From Lumnitzera littorea (taxonomy: Eukaryota; Streptophyta; Magnoliopsida; Myrtales; Combretaceae), in contig JAMXBB010000002.1 in NCBI GenBank assembly GCA_024138015.1, positions 6,799,995-6,863,994 of the forward strand: 64,000 nucleotides of DNA. Reading direction: 5' to 3'. Positions 46,470 to 58,800 of the stretch are shown in pieces (positions within the stretch are counted from its first letter, which is position 1; every line of letters starts with the position of its first letter). The notes below the pieces were generated by a model. That model did no database searches. It worked only from the letters and a program-made list of their open reading frames with translations, and was not told where the DNA came from. A program made the position numbers and the translations under genes.

Positions 46470-46893
46470 CATCTTTAATGCAATCTTCACTAGCTTTATC
46501 TTGTGGAGACTAAATCTTCTATACACAAGCTTCTTCATAGTTTTCCTAACTCAAAGTTTCCCTTTTATTAGGGTCTTTGTATCCTTGAAGAACAAAAAGA
46601 TTGTGAAAAGAGTATGAAATCTACAAAAAAATTCAATACCAATCTCAATATTGACCAAATAACCAGCAAGAACACCTAAAACCCAGTCTCATTACATGAT
46701 CCTACTCTCGTTTTTGTAATGATAGTAGGCAATGCTTCAGGATCGAATGTTTTCCAAGTACAAGCAAGGAGAAGAGAGATGAGAGATGCCCCATCATCAA
46801 GTGAATGGTGAATCCTAGAGCCAGCAACAACCTCTACATCTAAAGTCATGATATTGAGGAAGTGAAGTTCCCATAATGGTCTTTTACAAATTG
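46470..46893 (-). pseudogene. WSD1-like acyltransferase pseudogene, exon 2
   Basis: The reverse strand reads RPLWELHFLNIMTLDVEVV, RIHHSLDDGASLISLLLACT, FDPEALPTI, SILRLVLNFFVDFIL and ending in KLVYRRFSLHKIKLVKIALK plus M, then gtgaca (donor). This is the exon of plant wax ester synthase/diacylglycerol acyltransferases that carries the catalytic HHxxxDG motif, present as HHSLDDG. TAG replaces Trp in GFW, a frameshift follows in the membrane-type stretch, and another stop lies near the end. The 5' part of the exon is missing beyond 46893. It is the second exon of the broken copy whose exon 1 is at 49585. Confidence 0.8.
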
Positions 46894-48327
46894 GTCTCGT
46901 TAATTGTTACAATCCAAGTATATAGTAATCGTATAAATATAAATAATTAATAATAATTATACAATTTGATAGAAGTTGGTGCTTTTTACTAGATTATAAT
47001 TGTAGTTTCATAGTTGTAATAATAGTTGTATTAAGAGGAAAATTTAGTTACTTATAATAAATTAATAAGCTGAGATGTATTTATATAATTAGGATAATAT
47101 CAATAAGAATAGATAAACAAATTTCAATCTAGAAGAGTGGTTTAATATCCTTAGAAGAGTGGTCTTATACCTTTTGAAGAGTAGTTCTTTCAAAACAATC
47201 AAAATTAAATTTTATTTTTATTTTTATTGTTATTTTTTTATTGATTCTCTAGTGCCATACTTTATACCAATATTTACACTATTATAATAAGAATTACATA
47301 TGCTAACATGAATCCATGTTAGTGTCTAAATGAGGAAAAATTACTATTTAAATTCATTATAGTCTTAACCCATTTCATTTATCCTCCTCTCTTCGCATTA
47401 CCCACCTTTAAGTGGACCATGAATTTGGTGCCATATTATTCAGTAGCATTTACAAGAATAAGAAAGTAAAATGTCGTTGAATGGAAAAAAAAAAAAAAAA
47501 GATTAAGCATGCCTCCACTATTTATGGACCCTTTTGCCTGTTTCATATCTCCATGTAAGAATAGATATTCATCAAAGAAATATAGATAATCCATAACTAA
47601 TTACATATTTCATGAGAGGAAAATTTTAAAAAGAAGGAAAATTTTTCATGGCTTAGTCTCTTTATAAAGTTACCTCTAGAGCCATTACTATTTTCCATCA
47701 GCATTGATAGACAGCTTAAGCATTTAGTGATTGGTCCTAGTTTTAATAAAAAAGTTGACGTTCTCATTATCAACTCCGTTGGCCGTTTTTATCCAAGGGG
47801 AAAAAAGAAAAAAAAAATAAAAAACCTGCGTTGACTGCAATATTAAACTTTAGTTAATGCATCAACCAGAAGGAGAATGAAAAATCTGAACCATTCTGAA
47901 AAAAAAAAAAAAAAAAAGAAGAACACATACATATTACTTTCGGTCGATTATACTTTTTTAATCCAAATTTTACAATAGATACACCTACATTTTTACCTTG
48001 TTTTTACTACCAAGTACATTATTTTTTCTGAAATTCAAGGATAGATAGTGAGATTATCAATTAATCCCAAGTTTAAATAGAGGAGAGTTCTTACCATTGA
48101 AAGGGAAATAAATATCAAAGTAAGAGTTTTTCATGATTAGAATCACTAATGATATATCCTTTTCTCTTTCTTTAACATGTATAATTATATTTTTAACCCT
48201 AAACAAATCACTAACATTTAAAAATGTAATTATATTTATGCATATCTTTTATAATCCCTTCCTAGAGAATGAAAATGCCAATAAACGGATTTGTATCTAT
48301 AACACCATAGGTTAAAAGTAGTTAATA
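46894..48327. other. Intron 1 of the WSD pseudogene with likely insertion
   Basis: WSD similarity stops at about 46893 inside exon 2 and AT-rich DNA follows that does not resemble the missing coding part, so an insertion or deletion is likely here. Poly-A/T runs lie at 47484 and 47900. No ORF or recognisable element was found. Confidence 0.35.
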
Positions 48328-48800
48328 ATTTTAGTCAACATATATTAATGGACTCATTTTGACCATTTGACCTAAAAGTTATAATCACATATTGATAAGG
48401 AATTTATTAATATAACCTTATAAACTAATATTACAGCTTTTCGCAATTTATATGAAACACTTAATTATAAGGTATTACACTTTATAATTGAGCCCTGTTC
48501 TTCTCTTTTTTCGATGTAAGATTCGAGCCACTTACTACTTATAAATCATATTAAAAGTATGCTAAGAGTCACCATACTAACATTTCCTACTCTTTTTGAA
48601 CCTCTCTAGAGTTGATTTTAATACTATTTATAATGTTTCCGATTAAAAGTATTGAATAATGAAGTCAATAAACATTAATAAGTCAATTTCAATCATTTAA
48701 CTTAAAAATTATAATTATATATTGATAAGGCATTTATCATCATAGTTTTACAAATCAGTATCATAACTTTTTATAATTTATACAGGACACTTAATCATAA
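48328..48800. repeat. Two copies of a 145 bp repeat spaced about 330 bp
   Basis: Bases 48328-48470 and 48657-48800 share 'aaaagttataatcacatattgataagg', 'aatttataca(g/t)...acacttaat(t/c)ataa' and their order. A third, more decayed relative is at about 50340-50520. They are non-coding dispersed repeats. Confidence 0.65.
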
Positions 48801-49336
48801 TTTCTTTTAAAAGTATTTTGATAAATTTAAAAAGCAAAAGAAGGTTTTATGGATTTTACGTTGGAATCGTACGTTTTCAACTATGCATACGGATTACCTC
48901 ACGGAATCAAACAATATGGGGAAAAAAAAAAAAATCAGATAGCACAACTTGTCTTAGATTAAGTATGACATGTGGAAGGAAGATAACGACCATAATTAAC
49001 AGTCAATGTGCTCACCAGACACACGAACATACTGGAAAAGTAAATTATAATATAATAATATATCCCTTGCTGCCTAGTTGATGTATATTTGAATTTTCAT
49101 ATTAAAAATTAACTATTTAAATCTTTAAAAGATTTCCAATTTAAAATTTATTAACCGGTAAACCCAAACAGAAAAGGCGAACATGTACTAAGAGAAGGAA
49201 GGCATCTCAAACTTATAAAAAGCACGCAAAATTTTTTCTTAAAAAGAGAAAAAAAAAAAAAAAAGCACGCAAAATAAGACTATGATCTGACGATTATCAT
49301 CATGTTTGATTTTTCCGACACATCACAAATCCTTAC

Positions 49337-49585
49337 AATCTTGCTTGAACAACGAGGATTCCTTAGCAGAGTCCCTCCTAATCCATTCTTCACCAATTCT
49401 AGATTGATCCTCGTATTGCAACCAATCATATCCATGATCTAACGATTGAAACGTGGAGCGTGGAACAAACGCGCCGCCGGAATCAACTACTCCATCCAAG
49501 CAAAACTCCATGATTGGCCGTGACCATCATCGCCTTCGACATTAGCCACCTGGGATCCTCCACCGGTCTCTATTTCAGATCCCAT
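49337..49585 (-). pseudogene. WSD1-like acyltransferase pseudogene, exon 1
   Basis: From an ATG at 49585 the reverse strand reads MGSEIETGGGSQVANVEGDD, then SFAWME*LIPAARLFHAPRF, NR*IMDMIGCNTRINLELVK and GTLLRNPRCSSKI, ending at a perfect donor gtaagg (49336-49331). The middle matches the start of plant WSD proteins (EPLSPAARxFHxPxFN; IxxMxGCxTxI; HTLxxNPRFSS). Two TAG stops interrupt it. The exon is 83 codons. A longer ORF in another frame on the same strand (49511-49323) is a shadow of this exon. Confidence 0.78.
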
Positions 49586-49809
49586 TACATAGATATAATA
49601 TTGAACTTATTACTCTTTTTCAAGGTCGAAGGGCTTGTAATACCAATCCTCCATTTCTACTCAAGGATCTTGCCGAAGACCGTTGTCTCATAGGACAAGC
49701 CTCTAATTCATTTAAAATGTGTTCAATTATATCTGAAGTTATCGTATATCTGACCAGCGGAAATAGGATTTAAAAAGAAATTTGTATATTTATGATCAAA
49801 ATCAATAAA

Positions 49810-50080
49810 TATTTTATAAATTTAAATTGTGTTTAAAAATTATCAAAATACTATTATTATATCATATTTTGAAAATACGACATAAATATTCTATTAGTAT
49901 CGCATTATGGGATACTTATATTTAATATGCAACATAATCACTATATATAAATGTCGCATGTTAAATTTTGAAGGTTCGACATTGACATTAGTACAAATAA
50001 TAATATCACACTTTTAATATGCAATATGGCAATAATATTTTGGTAATTTTTTTAATATAATTTATAATTATGTAATTTTT
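49810..50080. repeat. Foldback element (MITE-like)
   Basis: The stretch ttaaaaattatcaaaatact (about 49833-49852) and the reverse complement of attattttggtaattttttt (about 50033-50052) match, and the similarity continues outward (ttataaatttaaatt against aattatataaattataatta-type sequence) for about 70 bases per arm. The centre repeats cgacat/gtcgcat motifs. There is no ORF. Confidence 0.5.
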
Positions 50081-52696
50081 GTTTAAAAGTTGATAGATAT
50101 GTATTATACTCAGTATTTCAATATTACATGATCCTGTTAAGAGAAGCTCCAATATAAATATGAAAGTCAACCTTTTCTTAATGTTTTGATCTATATTATA
50201 TATTGAGCTTTGAAAAGTTAAATATGTTTTTTAATCTAGATCTTTTAAATTTCTTAGATTTTTCTTCTCTAAATTTTTTAAATATACTGATTTGTGGTTA
50301 AAATCATATAAATTTATCTCATGAACTAATACTCTTGTCACCCACAACTAAATAAAAATAATTAGTAATTAAGTCAATAAACATTACTATTCTTTTTTTT
50401 AAACCACTTAGTTAAAAGTTTCTAATTATTCATGTTATAATATTCATTACCAATTATAAACTAATATTAGTTCTCTCCCACAATCAATGTGGGACTTTTA
50501 CTTAATATGAGGTATCACTATGCATTAGACAATCTAATATATTAATTTCCCTGAAAATTCATTTGAAATTTGATTAAAAAAATTAAAGTAAAATTTGCAA
50601 CCTTAAAAGCTATCCTAATCCTTTTTTTTCTTTTACTATTTTTTCTTTTATAAAGAATTAATAATAACATAAGTAATTAAAAAAAAAAAGAAAAAAGGAA
50701 CATGGTTGAGTGAACGGGGAAAGGCCAGCTGGGGCAGATCTTGTGTCATATCAATGTGGTGGCTTGCATACGGGTTGAGCTTTGCATGAGGCACTCTTGC
50801 AGTAATCGAGAATGGAGGAAGTGCTCCATTGCCCTTTTTGGGCTACAAACATGTCAGTGATGATGGTTTATGCCTAGATTGCGCAGCAGTACTAGCCCGC
50901 GAAAACCACAACTCGACCGCATTACAGTTTTTGAGTTAGAAGGATTTTAAGCAATTCAAGACACAAGGTTAGGTTCTTGTAGAAGATCTGGTGTCTTAGA
51001 ATCTAATGCAACCAAGATAAAGCTTTTAGTTCACCTGAAGGTAAATAAATTCCAGAGTGAAGGAAGAGTGGGTCCTAGGTCACCTTAGAAGTAGAAAGCT
51101 TAAAATACTTGAGTCAAAGCAATTTCAACTATGTTTCTTGGCGACTTTTGAGCCCCTTAGTACTCCCACTAACAATGATAGTTATAAATATGTGGGTAGG
51201 GTACAACTCAAAAGCGCCAAGAATAAGTTTTGAAAGAAGTTACTTTTATCTTTACTTCGATTTGATTTTTCATCCTAAATTAATGAGGTTTCATTTGAGT
51301 CTTTTATGTGAATGCAATCCATTTGTTATCTGGAGTTCATTATAATCAAAATCAACGTAGTGAGTGAAAAATCATTTTTTAAGTCTCCATATTGGATTTC
51401 TTCATATAGGAATCATGACCTACAATTGGTATAAAAGATGAGTTGCACACACGCCTCGCTCAAAATAAAAATTAGTGTCGTGTTTTGTGCGACTCCAAAA
51501 TTTTTGGACATCGATTTGTCCCAGAACAATTTCCATTAAAAAATTTATTTTGCAAAATAAATTGACAGGGCTTTATTAAAATGATTAAACTAAATCATTT
51601 TCCCCTCCTATGAATCAAGAAAAAGAACCTGAGCCGAGTTAAGAACTTGCAAATTTTTGAGAATGTTCAAAGTCCATCGTGTGTACCGTAACTCAGCAAA
51701 TTATGTTTTGCCCAGAATTTTTTTATCCTTTCTCACAATTTTTTGACATTGGATAAAATGATAAAAGAAGAATATTATATATTATATAACTTGCAAATCA
51801 AGGGAAACTAGCCATGTATGAGTCCATATTTTTTAAAGAGTTATTAGAAATATAAACACTCAAATTCAAATATAAAAGGACTAATTGCATATGAAGTAAA
51901 TATCTTCCATTATTTTTCAATCATTAGATCCTTTTATGCCATAATGAATTACCATTTATCAATGGCACAAAATTAATAATCAGTTCAAGAATTGTTACTA
52001 TTGTCATTGTTCCTTTGCTTACCTATTTTGTTTTTTTTTTTTTTTTTTTTCATCTCATTGCTTTAGATCATAACAGCTTGTCAATTCGTTGGTATAGAAA
52101 AGACAGTTGTCCCTACGGTGTGTATCTAAAAATTAAGAACATGGCAACCATATTTTTGTTATCTAGTAAAGTTTTAATTTCATGAAAATTCATATGATTA
52201 TTTTTAAAATTAAACAGATAATAAAGTGGAAGAAACAATATTTATACGAGTCATTCTTCGAGGAGAAGTGTAAAGCCAAAATGATGAAGATTTGAAAATT
52301 TTTGCAGTTGTACATGCCGATTCAATTGAGAATCAAAATCAACAATTAGAATTTTCCGATAAAGAGATTATGAGTGGTTATAGGAATTCATCCATTTCAA
52401 AATTAATAGATAAACTAATTAAAAAAAAAAACAAGATGGCTATAAATTTTTGGAGACATGTTTTGATTATTAACAATATGCATAAATATATATATATATA
52501 TATATATAACTTTATCATATTACGACGCAACAAAGATATTACAAATATGAAATACTTATGACTTTGATTATTATGATGGAATAGTATTAATTATTTAATT
52601 TTGACAGCCACGGAAGTACAAGATTATATCTCTAGCTATCATAACAACAAAACAACTAGTCCCTCATCTTATTGAACGAGCATCTTAGTGTGAATT
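50081..52696. other. Intergenic DNA between WSD gene and its pseudogene
   Basis: Mostly AT-rich. Bases 50700-51100 are distinctly less AT-rich and may be an old insertion; no protein reading was recognised. A T22 run lies near 52028-52050 and a (TA)n run at 52487-52509. Confidence 0.35.
52487..52509. repeat. (TA)n microsatellite
   Basis: About eleven TA units, downstream of the WSD gene. Confidence 0.9.
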
Positions 52697-52840
52697 TCAT
52701 TCCATTATAGCATTTTTGATATCTTGCAAACCTTGTTCAAAATCAGCACAAAGTTGGTGAGGATCAGGAATTACGTCTGGATCAACTGATGCGACAATGA
52801 CCATTTTATTGATATAACTCTGAAAGTGCAAGATCAAAGC
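52697..52840 (-). CDS. WSD gene exon 7 with stop
   Basis: Forty-seven codons read ALILHFQSYINKMVIVASVD, PDVIPDPHQLCADFEQGLQD and IKNAIME, then TGA at 52699-52697. This matches the usual C-terminus (LTIHFQSYxNKMxIVLSVDPxxIPDPHQLCDDLExSLxxIK). Acceptor atgtag. Confidence 0.92.
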   Translation of the reverse strand, partial: ALILHFQSYINKMVIVASVDPDVIPDPHQLCADFEQGLQDIKNAIME

Positions 52841-55800
52841 CTACATGCAAGAAAATTCAATATAAAGCATCAATTTTTAGTTGTATATAATTTTATGGCT
52901 ATTTTCATAGTGAAATAGATTATTAAATGTGTTTGTTTTGCAAAGAAATGTTTTTCATACCTTTTTTTTATATATTTATTACCATAAAAGTTTAGCCGTG
53001 GTCAAATTTTCGGGTAATAATTTCAATAGATAATGGATAATGTTGAAGGAGTAAGTAATGATAAAAGGTTAGCAACAGTAGAAAATACAAATGTGAAATG
53101 AGTATATATAAATTTCTTTATTTTGAATAACAGTCATTTTCCAACATTAGTTGCTGCTAAAAATTACTAATAATTGTAATATTAAAAGTATTACCCTAGC
53201 ATTTCACATTTTCATTGTTTTGATTAAAAATATCAATAAACAAGCACATCCTTAATATGTATGATTAAAATTTACTCACGTTGTTGCACCCATAAACACT
53301 AGGTGCGAAATACGTTATTGGATGCCCATAAAAACTGATCTCTTCTATTGGACCAACCATATTAGAGAAGACCATTGTTGTGTTATTGATTATTCGAGAT
53401 AATAGAGCAAAAACCACCTGTTCATCACAAGCAATATTGTATCACCATCACCATACAATATTTTTCATTTCACTCCAAGTAACATATTACGATTATGTTA
53501 CGGTGATTATAGATATTTGAAAAAGATAAAGAAGATACAATGATTATTTATAATTCATTTTTTCCATCTTCTATTAATTGCATTAATGTCATTTTGAGGT
53601 CATTTTCAAATAATTAAATTGATAGAATGAGAAATCGATGTTAAATAAGTCAACCCTAAAAGTAACTTGTTGCAAGAAGAACTTCGAGAAATTATACTTT
53701 GTAACCGAGATATACACACGAAAGTTCTATTATGGTAAAAACTATAGTTTACATGATTCACTAAATACATAAATGATTTATTTATACATCCATTGCAATT
53801 TCACCTAAAAATTAATTAATTATGTATAGATATTCAAGAATAGACCAGAAATTTTTTTTTGTCCTGGAACTTTTGTAAAAGTAAGCTTACCTTCTTAAAA
53901 CCTTGCTAAGACTTTTAAATGGTCAATGAAAAGCTCCTTAACTTATGATATTTCAAAAGCTTCAGCAATGCTTGTAAAGATGAGTCCATAATGCCTTAGG
54001 GAGATAAAACCTATTTCATTTAGAAGCGTATATGTTTATGTGTGGTACACCAAAATACGTTAATATATGGTCCAAAAGATAGATGATTTAAAATATTATC
54101 ACAGCTATTATTATTTTTTAAGTGTGCAACATCTATAGTTTGGAAATGTATTTTAAACATCAGCACTTTGCTTAACTCCTTATGGTTTATATATGAGACT
54201 TTAACATTTATCGTACAATCCCATGCATAAGGGACTTTCCATGTTCAGGACACATGGTTTTCACTTTTGTATAAAAGGTTCATCAATGTTTAAGAGGCAC
54301 TTTCCAACTTAGGTTGTTGGTGAAGATGATCCATGGTCAACCACCAAATGTTAGAAGATCAGGCGATTGAATGCATATGATGGGCAATCAACTATCGGTC
54401 ATGGGCATGTAATTGATCGAGTTTGCATAAGCTAATGGATTTTTAATTTTGTCCTAGATTTCCCGATGTACTATTTCTTGCCATCCCAGCGTAGGCTTGT
54501 AAATAAGGCTTTGTGGTTTTACTTTGTACGATAGCACATCTTGTATCACTTTCTAACATCTACAACGGTGGTGTTATTATGCTGGTCAACTTTTATCCAA
54601 GTGTGATAAATTTCCTTACATGAGATATCTCTTTAGGACTCATTTAATACATCGCCATGATATAGAATTTTATTCTTTACATCTATATGTTTCTTAAGAT
54701 TTTATAAATGTGGAATAAAAGAAACAAGATTTCAATGTCTTGTGTCAAAACCATATTTTGTTGATATTATTGAACCAAATAGAAATAACTTAATGCTTTA
54801 TGAAAAAATAATTTACCTTTAGTCCAATGATCTTGAGTATAATTTTAAAACAATATGCACTAAATGCAGCTTCCAGAGATTGTTTCTTGCGATCCATGAT
54901 AGCTTTAGCTTGATAAACATACTTTCGTGGATCATCTTCTAGAGATATATTGAAGGGAAGTAGTATATACCCAATCAAATTTCCCCACTTTACCCTTGAT
55001 TCTTGAGTCATCATATCATCTAAAGCCTGCTTGAGCAAAAAAGAAAAAAAAAGGAGCAAAGCATTCTTGGAGATGTGAAGTATTTGTAGGCTCGAAATCT
55101 ATAAGCAATAGAAGACAAATTAAAACGTCAATGATATATTCTCTGGAGGTGATCAGTAGGTCGACTACTGATCAAGCCGAATGAAAAGATATGACGTGTG
55201 TCATAGTCATAGCAATCTATTTTCCACTTTAAATATCCTGTGTATATATTGAGATATGCAACAACAAGAGCTACTGACATATGCTACACACATATTCTAC
55301 ACATTGTTATACTACGGTTATTTTATTTTTTCAGTTGTAAAGATCTTATTTATTTTTTTCTTTTACACATGCCATTACTCATGTGACTTACTCTTGTATA
55401 TAAATACTTTATACGATTCCTTACTAGTAGATAACTTCATTTTACATCCAAAACACTTTCTTTTATTCTCTACTCTTTGCTCTATTTCGTATTGAACAAG
55501 CTAGAACCTTAAATGGCAAATTCAAGAACTTACTTTCTTGTAATGGTATCAGAGCACTAGCACAATCAATTCTCGTAAGATTTTTCTTTGTTGTTGCTTC
55601 TTTCTTCATATTGGTAGTGATTGTTTAATTTTGTTACTTTACATGAAATTGCAATGTCTACTGATTCTGGTTATAATGATCTACTATTTTTTCTTCTTCA
55701 AATAATCCAGGTACTGTAATCACATTTGTTGTTCTTAATAGCTCCAATTACTTAGGATGGAGTAGATAGATAAATCTTACCCTAGCAGCTAAGTGTGTTA

Positions 55801-58800
55801 AGCCTAAAGATAAACTTGTAGATCTTCAGAGGTGGTTAAGATGTGATTCAATAATCCGCTGTTAGATCTTGAATTCAATGCAAAAGGAATTATTTAAGGG
55901 ATTCATTTATGCTTGGTTGTCTAAAGAACTGTAAGATTATATAGCCAAAAGGTTTGGACAGACTAATGATCCTCTCATATATCAGGTGCAACATGATATT
56001 TTGAATCTAAGGCAAGGAACTAATTATGTGACAGTTTATTATAGCAAGCTGAAGAAGCCGTGGGGCGAGTTGTCTAATTTAAATAGTTTACTTGATTGTA
56101 GTTGTGGTGCTATGGAGAGATTTATAGAAATTGATAGTAGAAATCACCTCATGCAATTCTTGATGGGACTTGATGTTGTATATGAGACAATTAGAAATCA
56201 TATACTCTCGCTGGATCCACTTCCTAGTATTAATAAGGCTTATTATTTGGTAGTTCAAGTAGAAAAGCAAAAGCAAATATTTAGAATAGTTGCATTTACG
56301 GATGAAAGCCCTACATTTGTTGTAAAGACTCAATCCAAGTTAAGTTCTTTTGATATGAGAGATAAGCAGTTTAAGTGAGTGACTTGTATACACTATAAGA
56401 AGATAGGTCATACTATTGAGAATTGCTTTGAATTGATCGGATTTCCCAAGTGGTATAAGGGATCTAAGAATAAAAGAGGTGCAAAGTTTACTGGTCAGGT
56501 TAATTCTACAAAAGAAGCTTATGATTCTCCTTTCGATGATAAGCTACAAGTCATCAATGCACAGAATCAAGATATTTTGGCAAATGATTCAAAATTGTTT
56601 GCTAAGGTATGCAGTGAAGTTGTTAAGCTCTTGAAGGGAAAGTCAGTTACTAATGTGAATTTACCTTCATGTTCAAGTTTTGTAGGTCGATGCACTTCTA
56701 ATGGTTTAGACTCTTTTTTTGCTTCATTTAACAAAGTACATGATAATGTATGTGATTAGATAATAGATATAGGAGATTTAGATCACATTATCCCTTATTC
56801 ATACATTTTGCATACTAAAGATACATTTTAGAGGCCCTTATCTATCAAATTACCTAATGGCACAATTAAAACAGTACATATAGTTGGTAGTGTTCAACTA
56901 ACTAGCTAAATAACACTCCAAAATGTGTTCCTTATACTTGAATTCAATTGCAATTTACTCTCAATCCATCAATTACTTAAATACACTAACATAATGCAAC
57001 ATTTTCATCCCATCTTTGTTCATTTCAAGACCATAAGTCACTGGATGTAATAGTTATTGCTAAAGTTTGAAGCGGGTTTTATGTGCTGCATTCATCTTTG
57101 TCTTTAAACACTAGTTTTGATTACAAACACAAATCCATTGTTAATAGTACAACAACTTATAATAATGATTTGGTGTCCTTTGATTTGTTGCATAAGAGAC
57201 TTGGATACATTGGTTATTCAAGACTAAAACACATTCCACCCTTTCATAATATTAGTTGTGATGATTTACATTGTGATAGGTGTTTATGTGCAAACGCTCA
57301 TAGGTTGCCTTTTCCTATTAGTAATACTAATTCATCATATCCTTTTGAGCTTATGCATATAGTTTTGTGGGGACCCTACAATATACCTTCCACCTTTAGT
57401 GCCAAATTCTTTCTCACTATAGTACATGACATAAGTCATTAAACTTGGACTTATTTGTTACAACATAAGTTTCAAGTTTTTCCTACCTTAACAAACTTTG
57501 TTTCTTATGTTAAAAATCACTTCCATACTTATCCCAAATAGATTCGTTTAGATAACGTTGGAGAATACACTTCTTGCGAGTGTCAACTATTCTTGCAAAC
57601 TCATGGCATTGTCCACCAAAGATTATGTCCTATACACCTCAACAAAATGAGGTAGTGGAGAGAAAACACCGAACCCTTCTTGATATAACTCGTACTCTTC
57701 AAATACATGGAAACTTCCCAAAGAAATTTTGGGTTGAGTGTATATTAATTGCTACTTTTCTTGTTAACTGTATGCTAATGCAAAATTTTCAATGGAAAAC
57801 ACCATATGAACTTCTATTTAAGAAACCACTTTCTTACACGAACCTTGAAACTTTAGGTTGTTTGTGTTATTCCACTATTATAGAAGGTACTAATGACAAA
57901 TTTGATACTAGAGGTTGTTGGTATATATTTTTAGGGTATCCACCAAATCAAAAAGGCTATAGGCTATATGATCTTGACACAACACTTTGTTTCTCAATTG
58001 TGATGTAGTATTTTTTTAGGGAATTTTTCCTTTTCATGATGGAATTGACTTTGCATTGTCTGCATTTGCTCATGTTCCCTTGTTCCCTATTGTGCAACCT
58101 TCAAATGTTTCCCCTAAAATTCATGACATTTCTCTTGATACTTGTGACACTATCACTGATCTTATTCCCTTGTTCCCTACTGTGCAACCTTCAAATGTTT
58201 CCTTTAAAATTCGTGACATTTCTCCTGATACTTGTGACACTATCGCTGATCTTATTCCCTTGTTTTCATCTATAATCCCTTTTGTTCCTAGAAGATTTGA
58301 ATGTATTAGAACTACTCCTCTTTGGTTAAAGGAATTTATTCATAGTATCCATTATGCTATCTTAGAGTCATATATTGCATCCAGTGATCATCCTACTTCA
58401 TTTTATCCTTTAGTCACAAAACATACCTTTGATAACTTACCAAAAGACTATGATTTCCTTAGCAAATGTATTTACTATTCAAGAGCACTAAACTTTCATG
58501 AAGCATAAAAGGATTCTAAATGGGTTGATGCTATGCAAAAAGAATTGTTAGCCTTTGAGTCTAATCAAACTTGGGAACTCACTTCAATGCCTTTGGGAAA
58601 GAAAGCAATTGGTTTTAAATGGGTTTTGTAAAATTAACTATAAACCTGGTGGTTTTATTGAATGGTATAAGGTGCAATTGGTAGCCAAAGGATAGACCCA
58701 AGTAGCGAGTGGATTATGTTCATACTTTTTCCTCCGTATCTAAATTGACCACTTTGTGTGTGTTGCTAGTTGTATCGGCTAATAAACAATGGTTTGTACA

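Noticed and set aside
49323..49511. Reverse-strand ORF of 62 codons as a gene
   Set aside because: The neighbouring frame on the same strand reads WSD exon 1 with a proper donor site; the ORF is a frame shadow.
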